DNA of 64,000 bases from Akanthomyces muscarius (taxonomy: Eukaryota; Ascomycota; Sordariomycetes; Hypocreales; Cordycipitaceae): contig NW_026611618.1 of assembly GCF_028009165.1 (NCBI RefSeq), positions 1,426,001 through 1,490,000 on the forward strand. The letters run 5' to 3'. The notes below the pieces were generated by a model. It was not told the DNA's origin, did no database searches, and saw only the letters and a program-made list of their open reading frames with translations. The translations under genes were made by a program, and so were the position numbers. This document shows, in pieces, positions 10,679 through 23,960 of the stretch (position 1 is its first letter; the number at the start of each line of letters is the position of its first letter).

Positions 10679-13600
10679 CTTTCCGAGTCCTGACTAAATT
10701 AGCTGCAGTAGAAAGACGGGAGAAAGACTGCTATCAGATCGCTGGAAAGACGAGAAGGGACCAGTGGGACGGGAATGAGGGAACGGCATTCTTGATATAT
10801 GTACCCAGCTGCGCCCGGGCGCGGAAGGGCCTTTGGGGCAGCTTGGGACAGCCCGAGGATCGGCAGCTCGATTTCTTTTGGGGTAACTATCAGTACAGGA
10901 ATTCGCACTACATTCGTCATGGTGTACAGGGGTCCCGCGCATGTGGCTTTGCCAGGCACTAGCCGACTAATTAAAAAAGCGTCAGCTCATAAATTGGAGA
11001 GAGCAAGCCAGTTGCCAGCAAGGCCTAGCGTCACGTACCTTGGCCGTACCTTGTTGCCTGTCTTGTACGAAGTACTTTGTACCGTGGTCGAGTGGCTTAA
11101 AGGGGCGCCCCGCACGGAGGAGTCCATAGCGATGGATCCGGTCCATTCTTGTCCATGGTGGTGCTGTGGATTTGTTGGTTTTTGGTGGTCAGGCGGGAAA
11201 AAGAAGCAAGAAAAAAAAGGAAGAAGAAAGGAAATAGGTCCATGTGAGGGCGCAGTTCGAGTGCCGAGCGAAGACTTGGAGGACAAGTAAAGGACTGACG
11301 TCTGACGGCCAGCAGCTGGCAGCTGGCAGCTGGCAGTGGGCAGTGACAAACACGTTACACACCTCAGTCTGCCGGCCAGCAGCTCTCACGTTTGCGCAGA
11401 GCACGGAGTAGGTACGGACTTCTTGGCCACGAGATCGGTTTTCCTGTGGAACTTGCATCTGCACAAAGTCTATTCCCCCCGAGCCTCTACAGTGGCAGTG
11501 GCACCATCCCGAAGGCTTTTTTTGTCGCCAGTCTCAGTTGCATTGCCCTAGTGCGCTCCGTATCGACACAAGGGATAGACTAGCTTGCTCAATGTCTCTC
11601 GCCACAACGCGGTATTGGGTGGCCGTCGGCTGACGTCCCTCACAATGGCACGCAGAGAGACTCCATGGGCAACGGCAGCAAACCTTTGCTCTCCATATTG
11701 CGGGTGCGTTACCACCACGAAATGTCTGCACTGCCATGTCCCGGGCGCTTTCAAAGCGAGCAGCGTTCTCCTGCACCCGGCGCGACCTCGCCAACAGCCC
11801 ATCGGCGACCCGCCACCAAGCCAGGGACAAGGATGAGCCACTCGCTCGCTTCTCGGTACAAAAGGTCTAACTACTATTCTTCGCGGTCGAAAAATTCCAC
11901 CTGTCACAAGTCACACGCACTCGACGCCGCCCAGAACATACCCTGGCGGACCTTATTTATGGCTGGCAGGAGCGGGCTGGCTTATTCACGCCAGTCAATA
12001 ATCTACCCAATGAATACGGGTTTGGGTCTGGTCGAGTTCGCGCAACGTCCCCCGCTGTGGAGGCTTGCTAGACTGGCTTGGCCACCAGAGATCAATCAGA
12101 TTTGGGCTGGACGGCAGTGGAGTGCGGCTCGAGATGAAGGCCAGCAGGCCTCTGGGGGCGCCACCGACGGCGCCATTTGCTGCAGCCTTTTTGGTGCGGG
12201 GGAGCTCCAAGCTAGCGGCCCCCAGAAGAAAAGAACTGCTGCTTGTCCTGGTCCCCTGCTTACCTGCCTTGGTCTCAGCCGTGAGCTCCCAAAGGGTTCT
12301 TGACAGAAACAGGCAAGGCCACACATCAAATGGCTGCGCGAAACGGGCCGAACGCAAAAACGCCATCTCTTTGTCATGCCCTCCGCATCCTGCTCTTTCG
12401 TCGGAGACGACGCCTCATGAGCTGGCATCGGCAAGCCAGCGCAGCATTCGTCGCTGGTCGGTCTTATGACGACGGCAGCGTCGCAGTGTTGCTAGCACAC
12501 TTGCCGGTTACTTCGGTCTAAACGTTGCACTGGCGCTTGGCCCTTGAAGTGTGGCCAAAGCATCAGTCTGCCTTTTCCTTCCGATTGACCTGCGTGTGCC
12601 AGTGTAGCCTTCCTATCACAGGACCAGACAGAGACGCCGCAGTCGGCTCGACGGCAAACTTTAAGTGGCCTGAAACTACACTACTTGGCGGAAAGACCAG
12701 AAATCTCCATTCTTTTCAGCGCTGTGCTGCTTCGCGCACATTGGCTTCTGGCCCAAATGTCTCGGGCTGCATATGTACAACTGGTAACTGATGCATGACA
12801 CATATCGAAAGAATACTTTCGACGAACCCGCCGCGCCGCCACGAACAGCGCACCCGCAGAGCCAAGCACCCGTCAACGCACAGGAATCGTAGCTGCGCCG
12901 GAGCTTGGTAAAAAGAGCTCAACCCACGGCCTAACAAGCATTGTAGTGGACAGCCACAGTGGGTAGCGATCTCCGGTCCGCCAAACGCCACCAGAACGCC
13001 AATTGTTTACATCGTGCATCGTAGACATTTCTCGCCATTGACCTCAAAAAGCTGTGAGCCACGACTCATGTCTTACCGACTTGGACATGGGGCTCGCTCA
13101 CCGTCTCTCGTGACCGATACACAGTTCGTGCCGTGCACACCATCATGCAAAGCCGAAGAAAGCCAGGGCTGGGAAAGGAAGAAAATCGACCTTAATTGGA
13201 GGCCCCTCCTTTTCGGGCCTTTTCCCCACGGCCTTTCCCCCACGGTGGCCGCCGCGCGGAGTGTCGGGTAGCGTCCCGTACACCATGCTCACGCCCAACG
13301 CTTCTGTCGTCAAATCCCCGGCAAAGAGCAAATTTCGGCGCAATTTGCCTGACGGCTGCGAAACTGGCTGTGGCGCCGTCGTGGCGCTTCATTACTCACC
13401 GAGAGCAGCCGGTCATGCCGGGCCAGAGAGCGGCTCACAGACAAAGGCCGGGGACCCCAGTCCCTGTTGCACATGGCCCAGGCAGGCACCAATCACTAGG
13501 AAACACTTCCTTCGGTTCTAGGTCCAACGTCTCATTGACAAGCATTTTGACGAGTACAGGATGTATCCACACTGACCTCGAGTCCACGGAGTGTCGTCCC

Positions 13601-14044
13601 GCATTGCCGTAGAGTCAAAGAGTTTGAATAAGAGCCGTGATCAAGTCGGCGATTCATCGGTGAAAAGGCCTTCTCTTGCTCCTCTCTTGAATGAGTCCAA
13701 ATTTATACATATCGAGAGCTTGCGATAGCAGATCCTGAATTGAAGAGGTCTATTCACTGTCAATCAAGCACCACAGAGCGGCTAAAACCCGGACAAGTGA
13801 AGTTTACAAGGCATAGCATTACTAACAACAGAATATGATGCCGAGAGAATATTGCTCGGCATTCAACCACCACGGCCACAACTTCATCATATCCCCATTA
13901 TGAGCCATCATTTACTCCACAAACTCTCAAAAGCCAAGCATCCCGGGCCGATTTCCCCATACTTTACTTCTATTCACCCGCTCCGATACAGGCCGCCAGC
14001 AGCGGCAACGAAAGCAAGCACGGCGAAGCGAGGGACTGAGCGAT
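10679..14044. other. 3.4 kb gene-free stretch upstream of GH3
   Basis: The only open frames are short and lack family motifs, so I see no gene. The proximal part must be the GH3 promoter; a TATA-like element (ATATATC on the minus strand) lies near 10794-10800. A CAGCTG-rich cluster is listed separately. The remainder is unique-looking, moderately GC-rich sequence. Confidence 0.45.
11307..11340. repeat. Tandem AGCTGGC cluster
   Basis: Three back-to-back copies of the 7-mer AGCTGGC sit inside GGCCAGC..GGCAGTGGG, about 630 bp upstream of the GH3 start. A related GCCGGCCAGCAGCT follows at about 11371. Palindromic CAGCTG cores (E-box type, CANNTG) recur upstream of two other genes in this window. 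Confidence 0.7.
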
Positions 14045-15680
14045 TTAGTAGATGCCGGGAATGATTCTCCAACGTACAGCCTCCTTGTACTTTACCCAGT
14101 CGTCTCCATACTTGCGGTGGCACTTTTCATCATCTCGGCGCTCGCGGTGGATCAGGAGCACGGCAAAATACACTACATAGAAGTAGGTAATGGGAATGGC
14201 CCAACCCTTGGCATTGCCCTGAATGACCTGGCGGCCATCGGACATGACGAAAGCACCAACAGAGTCCTCAACCAGGCTGCCGGCGGCCATGATCTGGTAG
14301 CCGGCAAGTCCAGTGGGAAGGCAGTAGGGCCAGGACTGAATCCAGTCTCCCAGATAGTTGATGTGGCGAGAAACACCCCACCAGCCGGTAGTGAGAAGCT
14401 TGCTGCCCGTCTTCGTCTGAATGTACTTGAGATGGGCGACGCTTGGGTCGCTGGGGTTGGTGCGGAAAGTGTTCTTCTGGCTGTTGGCGGAGCGGAAGAC
14501 GAAGAAGCCGAGCCCAATCAAGGAAAGCATGGCTGCCAGTCCAACAGGGCCAAGAGACAGCGGGTGAAGAGATAGGTAGCGAGTCTGCTGCGAGTACACA
14601 AACGGAACCCAGACGAGATCACCGAAGGCAAGCATCATGCCAAAGCCATCAGTGGTGATGTCCATGGTTGTGAGGATGGCCGACTCGAACCACCATGAGT
14701 CGAAAATGTATAGAGCTTGAACGACAGTGATGCATACGATGCTGTCGGTAACGAAGCCGTAGTTGCGGTACTGCTGGGCGCACCAAGCGCAGTTGAGAAT
14801 GATCCAGCCCATCATGCCAGGGCGAAGCTCGCACCACTCCTTGATGTCAACCTCGCCAATGAGGGGAATGGTGACGCGAGGATTGAGCTCGCGGCCAATG
14901 AACCAGTCGTACAAGAGGTTGCCGGTGTGGCCGCCAGCGGCTAGCTCGCGGTTCTCCGTGTTGGCAGCCTTGACGCTGAAGCTGCGGACATACACAAACG
15001 TCGCGATGGCGTATGAGATGATGATACTGGCTGTGAGAAGCTGAAGGTAGTTTTCGCTGATAAAGACCCAGACAGGAAATTCTGCACCTTGCGCCAAGGT
15101 TCCGGCGGCGAGAAGCGACAGGGTAAGCGTGTTGGAGTACAGCGCTATCGCAAACTGTTAGATTTGTCGACTACAGGTTCTGCGCGCGGGCAGGCTGAGC
15201 GATACGTACTGTTCAGACGGTAGATGAGACGACCACCAGTAACGAGCACGGCGCCCTTGGTCTCGGTGGCTGGCAGGATGCGGTAGAGTATCAGGTTGAA
15301 GAGGTAATAGGCGGCCATGGCGGCGCTGGCCCGCCAGCTGGCGAGGCCGTAGATGCCATCCTGGGGCCAGCCGACCTCGCGCTTGAGCTGTTCGATCGAG
15401 AGCGTCGTGGGGCTGAGGAGCGAGGGCGCGGGGCAGCCCGAGATGTCGTTGCACGCGAAAGTGAAGATGTAGCAGAGAATGGGCAGGCCAAACGAGATGC
15501 CCGCCGCACCGATCCTAGCACAATTGACGTCAGCGGTGGTCCAGAAAAAAAAAAGCGTTGATGGTGGCGCATAAACGCGGCGCGCGCTGTCGCGTGTGCT
15601 TTGATTACTTACGGGCCAAAGAATTCGTAGCCGTGCGGTGGAGGAGCTGCAGCAGCAACAGCCTTTGTCTTGGGAGCCAT
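14045..15680 (-). CDS. ERG24: Delta(14)-sterol reductase (Erg24 type)
   Basis: Three exons: 15613-15680, 15210-15514 and 14045-15144, giving 490 residues. It is a multi-span ER membrane enzyme. The family signatures are clear: IGRELNPR, ELRPGMMGW, GFGMMLAFGDLVWVPF, then TGWWGVSRHINYLGDW and the C-terminal HRERRDDEKCHRKYGDDW..RIIPGIY. By family it uses NADPH to reduce the C14-C15 double bond left by Cyp51 in ergosterol synthesis and is the target of morpholine-type inhibitors. The GWWG..RHINY..D pattern and CLPTG favour Erg24 over the related Erg4. The N-terminus (MAPKTKAVAAAAPPPHGYEFFGP) is short and Ala/Pro-rich. Many Sordariomycetes carry more than one Erg24-like gene, so this may be one of several paralogues. 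Confidence 0.92.
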
Positions 15681-16556
15681 GATTGCGCAGTGTGTAAAGA
15701 GAAGAATACACCTCCGAGGAAACAGTTTGAGATGGAAGGCTGTCTCTATTAAAACAAGGGGTTAGATGTCGCAGCGCTCGGGGGGCGGGCGAATAGGTTG
15801 CACTCGTCGCAAAAGCTCGTGTACTGGGGAGCTGCGACGCGAATACGGCGGAGCTCAGTCCATCCGATTCACGCTGTCATAGATCGTGGCTCAGCCAGCC
15901 AACGGGGGAACACTTGCGCCGAATTTGTAGCGACTTGAACCAGGTAAAAGGCACGCTAAGGGCCCTGGAAATCGACAGTCAAGTGCGCCACTTGCGCCTA
16001 CCACCTAAAGCAGGGCGGCTTGGCCCCGATCTGCTCGGCCCAGCTGTGCCTGTGCTAATCGAAGCGCATCCCGAGGTCTTTTCCACATCAAAACCTCACT
16101 GCTTTGGGTGGAAAGAATGCAAAGCTATGGAAATACATCGAATTGTCACAGGCTCCAGTGCTTCAATCATTCTTTTCTCTTTTTTTTTTTCTCTTTTTTT
16201 TTTTCTCTATTTTTTTTTTCTCTTGGTGACTTAACAGCGTTCTTGTAGAAGTACCAGCTGCTCTTGTGCAATGCGTGCTCCAACAATTTGCGGTACCATT
16301 CAGCTGTACAACCCGAATTTGAGTAGACAGGAAATTGCCTCGGGATTATATCATGAGTTTTCCGGCTGCAACGAGCAACTGCAGTGATTATTTTGATGAT
16401 GTAGTAGTGCTGAACCGTTCAATCCTAGCGACATATGAGCTACTTTGATTGTGTCAAGGGTAGGCCACCTTTGGTTTCTCATTTGCCTCTATTTGGGCTA
16501 CTTCTTTTGCATCCCAACCTTGTCCCCAACACAAGCCTTTCTCACTCTTAATTTTC
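15681..16556. other. Intergenic region between ERG24 and TAP-like gene
   Basis: 876 bp that holds the ERG24 promoter (right of 15680) and the 3' flank of the TAP-like gene. Apart from a T-rich tandem tract I see nothing in it. Confidence 0.4.
16171..16224. repeat. T-rich tandem tract
   Basis: Three copies of a unit made of CTCT followed by about 10-11 T. It is a simple-sequence tract beyond the 3' end of the TAP-like peptidase gene. Confidence 0.8.
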
Positions 16557-18464
16557 CTACCGCGGCAGCACCATTCTCAGATACGGGCACTCCTCAAACG
16601 GCATGCAGGCCCCCTCGCACTCGGCCCCTTTCTCCGGCAGGCGGCCCGTCTCCATGTACCTGCCCACCATCTCCTTGGTGCACTCGCTCGGCGCGCTCAG
16701 CGTCGCGCAGTGCCCGTACGTGTTCTGCACCAGCAGGCCCGATCCCGCGTGCGCCTTGGCGGCCGTGACCGAGCTGCCCATTGGCGTCGCGGGGTCGAAC
16801 CTGCTGGCCAGGAAGAGGACCGGCGCCGACGGCCGGCCGTCCGCCTGATGCTGCTTTCCACCGGCCTGCTCCGCCTCGGGCGACCCAAACGGGCCCTCGA
16901 AGCGCCAGTTGGGGCGGACCGGCCACTCGAGGCACTCGACGCTCATCCAGAGGTCCGCCCACTCGGGGGACAGGTCCCGCGCCTGCTTAAGCTGCGCGCG
17001 CCACGCCGCGAGCGTCGTGTTGCGCTGGTCGGGCCCGTCGCCACACCGCACCGCCATGTTGGCCTCCGTCTGCCAGCGGTACTCGGCGATGCTGGCGCGG
17101 CCGCCATTCTCGCATGCCGCCTCGTCTGGGCGCAGCTGCACGCCCGCGGCGGCGATGAGCGCCGTGTAGTTGCCGGCCACGGCGTCGGCGAGCGTGGAGG
17201 CGAGCTTGGAGAAGCCGCCGATGGGGTCGTAGAGGGCGTCGGCGAAGGTGGCCTGCACGACGGAGCCTGTGAGAATAGACGGGGCCATGTTTTTGCCGGC
17301 AATGGCAAGGGGCTCTTCGGTGAGACGCGTGGCGAGGTCAGCGACCTTTTCGCGCAGCGCCGCGGGCGATTTATCGGCCTTGGGATCGTAGAGGGCACAG
17401 GCGCTCTTGGCGTCAAAGCAGGCGTCGTAGAAATAACTGATGACCTTGGACGTGTCGGCAATATTCACTGCCCAGTTCTAGAGAGCATCGAATTAGTGTC
17501 CCGGAGCAAACTCCATCAGGGCGGTTTTGAGGTAGGGATCGCTACTTACTCCAGACGTGTAGTCTTCAGGCACGACATTGCCGTCCAGGATCATGCGCTT
17601 TACTCTCCCGGGAAACAGCGAGATGAAAGTATTTCCCAGCATCGTGCCATACGACGTGCCGAAGTACAGCAGCCTCGGCAGCTTGTCCTCTCCACCTTCA
17701 TTGTCCGCGTGACCAAGCGTCTTCTGCACTCCCTGATCTCTTCCATTCTTCTTCCCCTTTGCTTCCTTGACGCGCAGCTTCTCCAGCTCATCCACCATCA
17801 GCAGCATATCCCTCGCCACCGAAGGCGTACCCACATACTCTTGCACCACGTACCCGTCCTCCCCGGGCACATTGCACTTGGCGCCGTGCGCTCTCGCCGC
17901 GGCCCTTTGCGCCGCGACAACCTCATCCCGATCATCGCCACGCACTCCACCAACCTCCATGCCAAGCGAGTGAGCGCTGTACAGCGTGCGGCTTGCCTCT
18001 TCCCCGGCAAAGCAGTCGACGTTGGGCGTGCTGAAGCCCATGCCGCGCGGGTCAAACGACAGCACGTCAAAGTGCATGCGTTCCGTGGCTACCAGATCTC
18101 GGAGATAGTGGCCGTTCTTGAGCATTTCCACCGTGCCCGAATCACCAGGGCCGCCCGGGTTGACAATCACCGTGCCGCCGTACGCGGTGCCGTCTGTCGA
18201 ATTGGCCGTCAACCGGGTAAGCGCGAGTGTCATGGTGCGGCCGCCTTGGCGCTTCTCGGCATTCCTCTCGGTCCAGTCCAGAGGGACAATGAGTCTGGCG
18301 CACTCGTATTCCTCGTAGCATCGCGAGAACTCTAGTTCGCGCGACGGCGTTAGGGTCTCCCAGTCGAATTCGGCTGGGGCACGACGCTTGGGCTGGTAGG
18401 TGGAGAGCGTCGCGGCGACTGTCGCCGCGAGCGCGGTGACAGAGGCTATATTGGAGAAGATCAT
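16557..18464 (-). CDS. Secreted TAP-like serine peptidase (S33 family)
   Basis: Exons 17550-18464 and 16557-17477 (72-nt intron) encode 611 residues. A signal peptide is likely (MIFSNIASVTALAATVAATLS). The S33/tripeptidyl-aminopeptidase-like layout is clear: VNPGGPGDSG oxyanion region at about 101-110, FDPRGMGFS at 137-145, and nucleophile elbow FGTSYG with Ser271. The TAP-like C-terminal domain has Asp in ASRFDPATPM and His in YGHCAT. By family it releases N-terminal peptides or prolyl residues outside the cell, though fungal members are barely characterised. An insert of about 35 hydrophilic residues (KEAKGKKNGRDQGVQ..) lies just before the elbow. The second TAP-like protein in the window (52530-54269) shares this fold but is membrane-anchored. 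Confidence 0.9.
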
Positions 18465-19305
18465 GGTTTTCTTTTGATCTGAAGTCGAAGGTGCTCTTTC
18501 AGTGCTCCATTCGTGAGATAATCATACCTCAGTTGGCGGAGAAGAGCTAAATAGTTCTCGAATTAGGCTGCACCTAGCGAGTTTCCTCACTTGCTACAGT
18601 ACCCGGGTCCATGGTCTCGGGCACAGCCTGATGTGACAAGCAGCTGATGTCTAGTAAGCATGTGTTTGATACATTTTGCTAGGCAATCGCAAATAATACC
18701 ACAATGGACGAGGAACTATGCTAAAGTCTTTGCTGGAAACCCCCACCCCGAGGTATTTCTACGTGTTGCACGGTAGCCATAGCCGATGCTCCGCCGGCTC
18801 CGAAACAACGAGCGGCAGGAATCGCACTGATCCAGCTCTAGGCGTATAGACAGCGTCAATTGCCGCCATGATGATTGATTGCGTACTCCAGTCAAATAGA
18901 GTTTTGTTTAGTTTTATTCTCTTGTTCTTACTGCTTGCCTCGCCGCTACAAGTGGACACGGTGGTTAGCAAAAAAGGCCCGCCGCCTGTTTGGCTAGGCT
19001 GCTAGTTTTAAGAGAAAGAACAAGGTAAAGGAGGATAAGAAGAGCAGAAAATCATGAGGTAAATTAGGAAAGTAAGAGAATAAGCAAACAAGAAAAATCA
19101 GGGATATAGAAGATGAATAATAAAAGATAGAAAGTATAATAAGCCATGGTGGGCTGATACGGACGGTGATCCACTGCGGCATGCCACTGTAGATATCTTT
19201 TCTAGGTGACGTGGCGGAGAAGCAAACGGCGACTTCAACGCTACATCATCGTCAACGACCACCTTGCGCCAATTCCCTCCGCGCAACAGCCACGCCTCAC
19301 ATACG
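18465..19305. promoter_or_regulatory. Divergent region between TAP-like and ATG27
   Basis: 841 bp between divergent starts, so it contains both promoters. It is AT-rich between about 18990 and 19140. No extra gene seen. Confidence 0.4.
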
Positions 19306-20429
19306 ATGCGCTTCTCGTCGTTATCCGCGGTAGCCTTGATGGCTGCCGCTGGGGCTTACGCTGAAGATGCCACCACAACGGCACCCATCCCTGCCTGCAC
19401 GGCCGTGTCCTCGACCAGCAACGGCGCATTCTTCGACCTGCGGCCCGACATTGCGCAAAAGGCGGCCGGAAAGGCTGCGCGCTCCATTACCAAGGACTAC
19501 CACGCGCGCGGCTACGACTATGGCAAAAACTTTACCCTCAACATCTGCGAGCCCGTCGTGGCGCCGGTCAAGGACGTTGTCGGCGTGTCCAAGACGCTGT
19601 GGAGTAACGTCAGCGCATACTATACATACAAGGACAAAGTATACTCAATAGGGTACGGGGAAAAATTGCTTTGCGCTGACTCGTGATGTCCTGCGTGAAA
19701 ATGTACTGACCTCTGTTCTCGCAGCTCCTCGTCGCTCGACTTGCATAGCCGCGGCCGCAAATTGGTACTTCGATACGGCGACGGCTCGCCGTGCGAAACA
19801 AAGTCTAACAAGAGCGCCCGCGACCAGAAGCCCGCGGCCGGCGACAAGGACAAGGACAAGGGCTCCTCGCGACGCAAATCTACCGTCATCTCGTTTCTCT
19901 GCGACCGCGACTCTGGCAGCTCCCAGGCCGCCTTTTCCTTTGTCGGCACCGACCCGGACGAGTGCGCCTACTTCTTCGAAGCCCGCTCGTCGCACGCCTG
20001 CGCGCAGGCGGAGCCGCACAAACGCGGCAACGTAGGCCCGGGGAGCGTCTTTGGCCTCATCTTCGTCATTGCCGTCCTCGTATACGCCATCGGCGGTGTC
20101 TGCTACAACCGCACCGTCGCCCACGCCCGCGGCTGGCGCCAGCTGCCCAACTACAGCCTTTGGGCTGGCATTTGGAGCTTTGTCACAGTGTGTTCCGCCC
20201 CCCGTAAACCGGGCCTTCCAATCAGTCGTCGCGGGAGCTGACCTATTGCCTTTTTCTTTTTCTGCGCGTGTCTTGATAGGACATGTTTGTGATCCTAACT
20301 TCATCGTGTACCCGCTTCCTGCCGAGCAGGCGCGGGTACAGTAACGTCAGCCAGAGCTACAGCAGCAACAGAAACTCGGACGCAGAGAATCGATTGATAG
20401 ATCAACTCGACGAGGAATGGGACGACTGA
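19306..20429 (+). CDS. ATG27: Autophagy-related protein 27 (Atg27)
   Basis: Exons 19306-19652, 19725-20187 and 20280-20429 encode 319 residues. A signal peptide (MRFSSLSAVALMAAAGAYA) precedes a Cys-containing mannose-6-phosphate-receptor-like lumenal domain. One transmembrane span follows (VFGLIFVIAVLVYAIGGVCY), then the cytosolic tail ending NRLIDQLDEEWDD. This arrangement is typical of Atg27. By family it cycles between Golgi, endosomes and vacuole and helps move Atg9 vesicles to the phagophore assembly site. A Lys/Asp-rich insert (AAGDKDKDKGSSRRKS) interrupts the lumenal domain. An in-frame ATG 42 bp upstream exists, but the chosen Met starts the signal peptide. Confidence 0.9.
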
Positions 20430-22307
20430 TCGGGACCGGCTGATGAGGATCGACTGATGCGACCAACCTTTTCTGTGCGACTTGCGGGTTTCCAATGTTT
20501 TCAACGGGTCGTTGGGCTGGGTCTCGGCCGGTGCTTTATATATGTGTATAATTTTTGGGCATCTTATCAGGCGTTTGTGATAGAATCATAGGGCACATAA
20601 ACGAGCGAATCGAACCCTTACTTGTTGCTCTGTATAGGGAAGACTTGATCGCCTTTTATGCATGCTTGCATATGTGACATTTACAATGTATACTGCGAGG
20701 CCACTCATTTGAGATACCCGCTGCTGACTGTTGCGGCGTCTTTGTCCTCAAGAAGTGAGATGAATAGGGGCGCTGGCCAGTGCTAGGTGTGGAATAGCAT
20801 AATGGCAAGCGGGATGTTTGAGGCCTCTCCCGTCGGGTATGCCCAGCTAACAAAGCACTTGCGCCAAAGTTTTACGGTTCCTGCACTTGCAAAGGACACG
20901 CACCTTACCCATTTTAAATGATGCAGCTCGCTAAAGAGCCTCAAGTTCCAAAGTTTCCATTGCCAGCTTCCATGCAGGGGTATAGCTCAAGACACCATGT
21001 GAACGTAAAGCTGCGCCGCGCAACATGTGCCAACTGTCCAACTGTCCATTTGCGGGGAATACAACTATTTTCGCGATGCGCCGAGCCGTCACATGGTTTG
21101 CTTGCCGAAAATTGTCCAAGTTTGCTACCAACTCAACGGCTGGAGGGGCGGCGACAATACAACGGATTCACTTTCACGGGAACAGCCTCGCCACTTGGTC
21201 ATTGCTTTGGAGGTGCATGCAGGGGAGTCTGAGAATCATCCAGGCCACGACCATTGCGCTTTGCGGGAGCTAGAGTCTGTGACGAAGCCCGACAGTGTGG
21301 ATAGCTTGAAATCAGCTCCGCTGCATTGTGAGCCGTAGGCTGATCTGAGCATCTCCTTCAGCACCCCGGCTACACGCCGAGAATGGAGGCCGCTAGACTG
21401 AGGGCCTTTGTTGAAATGAATTCAAAATGGCGAATGCCAGGAATAGTACGGGTATTGGCTCCTCTTGAAGCTTGATTTTTTCCGGTAAGGGGGCACTCAA
21501 GGAGCAGTTGGCGGCTGCTAGGCTTTGTCTCGAAATCGGTGACCAGATAAAAACGGACTACAACTGGGGATTTTGCGCCCAGCTATCCGGTTGAGGGTCA
21601 GACTTCATTACGGAACCGAATGTACGGAGTCCCTTGTATTTTGATTTACTGAAACTGCTCCACGTATCTGCAGTTGGCAAGCAAGAAAAGTTAATATGAA
21701 GACCTTCAAGGCCGGCAAACTAGATTCGACTCGTTCCAAGTTGCTCTCCTTTTCTAGACATACTATCTATATACCCCTCAGGAATATCTTCAACATTCTA
21801 TTACTCTATATACACAATTTTAATCAGATTCACTTCTTGGCCGGCCAGGAAAATCACTCCTCCGCTTTGTTGCCGGTTGCCAGCTGCCGCCAGCTGGCAG
21901 CCCCTCACGTCCAAATCAGCTTCACTTCGTCCACACATACCTCAATTTCTCCTCGCCATTCGTTAATCACCAATAAGCGGAGAACCCATGCCTCAGATTT
22001 GAAGCTCAAGTGAAATCGAAGCGTGATCTGTCTCGCTAAGCGAAGCCACCCCTCCTCACTGCTCGCGATCAACCCACCTGCACGGCCAACTGCTGCATCC
22101 CTCTGCCCACCTGCATTCCCTTCTCTTTCAACTCCTGCATCCTGCCGCCTTCTTCAACACCAACTTTCTTTCTGTAAATGCCAGCGCAGAAATACTACAT
22201 ATCCTAGGCGGTGACAGCTTCGCCATCATTGCCCATTGAAATATTCGACGGCATCCGTCTGCATCAAAGTTTTGCACACTGCAACGTCCCAAAAGGCCAC
22301 CGGCGCG
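20430..22307. other. Intergenic region and leader of the Myb-like gene
   Basis: 1.9 kb without a supported gene. The right-hand 350 bp is C/T-rich, as expected for the leader of the downstream regulator. Confidence 0.4.
21871..21900. repeat. CAGCTG-rich cluster
   Basis: TTGCCAGCTGCCGCCAGCTG followed by GCAG: two CCAGCTG cores in 20 bp, about 410 bp upstream of the Myb-like start. It resembles the clusters at 11307 and 32831. Confidence 0.55.
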
Positions 22308-23960
22308 ATGCAGCAGTCATTTCAGCTTACACCGCGCAGCTACTCGTCTGACGATATAACACTTCCATCCCCTGGTTATGTTTCGCCTCAGCTGTACAGC
22401 ATTCAGCAGAATCATCAGCCTTTTCGTTCTCTGAGGGCTCGTCGAGCACAGCACAACCTGACGCTACCTTTGCATCTCCGACGACGCACACCCATGGAAA
22501 ACGATTGGATGCAGTCCATTTCGGACGTTGAGGTACGCCTATATAATCTGCACATTTGTAGTACCGACAATCTGATTCATATTCACAGATTGAATCGCAC
22601 TATGGTCGAATGCCTAGATTCGACAGAACGCCAATCGAGCACGACAACTCGTACGCTGCCAGCCCAAGCGCTTCCCAAACCACACAAAACTCATCCATGC
22701 CTGGAAGCATGTACAACGCCGCCCAAGCTTCTAACATGGGGTCTTCCCCGAGCTACAATGGTTCAGCCTGGCAAACTGAATCGAATCGGTTGGACTTTGG
22801 CGGCGTCTCCAGCGCAACTATGAGCGCAGTTTGGTCTCAAAACAGCTATCCGACGTATATACCCGATACAAGCATATCTCTTCCATGTACACCAGCCCCA
22901 GTTGGCCTTTATCAGACTCCAGGTCTAGGCCCGAGCAGCCAGATGCCCCATCTAAACACGCCTCCCGCCAGTGCAGTCTCTTTCTCGAAGCTGACCAGCG
23001 AAGACAGCACAGAAAAATCTCAACTAAAAGTCGACACAGGCGCACACGGTTACTTCAAGGAAAATGGCTCCGTGATCATGAACAAATGGTTCAGCAACAC
23101 CACGAGCCAGATTGCCCCTCCACAGTTGATATACAACGTGCCACCTCCCGCGTCCCTGTCGTCGCAGGACTCTTTCAACGATGCTTCATCTATTGCATCT
23201 GGAAATAGACTAAGCGCGACTCCAAGCCGCCTTCACCCTGCCCGATCGGACTTTTCGAACCAGCTGTCTTTCACCAGTTCTGGGGACTTTTCCTCGCAAT
23301 CCCCTCAAACTGGCTATTCTACCAGAAGAAGACTTCCTTATAATGCATCACCCTCGCCAACTATCGTGAAGAATTCAGATATTCAAGATGGCGGCAGCCA
23401 CGACTCACCTAGTGGTGCCACCTCCGTCGCTCTCAGCGTCTACGAGAGTGACAGCAGCTACGGCGCCAGCGGCGCCCAATCAATCCAGCCTAGCAGACTC
23501 CCGTCCCCAGTCCTCTCGGAACATCACAAAAATGCCCAGAATGAATTTTTAGTCAAGGCACGTGCCGAGGGAATGTCATACAGAGATATCAAAGTCAAAG
23601 GTGGCTTCACGGAGGCGGAGTCTACGCTGCGCGGTCGCCACCGAATGCTGACCAAGGACAAAGAGGACCGTGTGCGCAAACCGGAATGGACCGAAAAAGA
23701 TGTGAGCTCAACCAAAACGAAATGACCCCCCATTACTATCCAAACCATTCGACCTAACCGACCTGTTTGTTATTTTCGCTGTACAGATTGAACTGTTGAA
23801 AAAGGGCGTCAGAGCTCATACCCGTCCCAACATGCGTACTGGCAAGACATCTTGGAAGAGAGTGGCAGAGTACATTGCAGATCACGGGGGGTCCTATTCG
23901 TTTGGTTATGCAACGTGCCATAACAAATGGAAAGAGCTCCCAGCCGGCCGACGTCGATGA
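22308..23960 (+). CDS. SANT/Myb-like DNA-binding protein
   Basis: Exons 22308-22532, 22589-23701 and 23787-23960 encode 503 residues. Residues 1 to about 390 are Ser/Pro/Gln/Thr-rich and disordered, as in many fungal regulators. The C-terminal 120 residues are folded: a helix pair, EFLVKARAEGMSYRDIKVKG, and RGRHRMLT, then a Myb/SANT-type helix set spanning the last splice junction (KPEWTEKDIELLKKGV, TSWKRVAEYIADHG, FGYATCHNKWKEL). The conserved Trp residues fit a Myb-like domain. A role as a nuclear transcription factor is inferred; targets are unknown. The last exon is essential to complete the domain. The gene is convergent with APA2. Confidence 0.82.

Noticed and set aside
11084..11170. 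GTGGTCGAGTGGCTTAAAGG resembling a tRNA D-arm
   Set aside because: No T-arm, anticodon stem or acceptor pairing follows at the right spacing.
16710..18335. 541-codon open frame antisense to the secreted TAP-like gene
   Set aside because: It runs straight through the intron and both exons of a motif-rich gene and has no recognisable domain.
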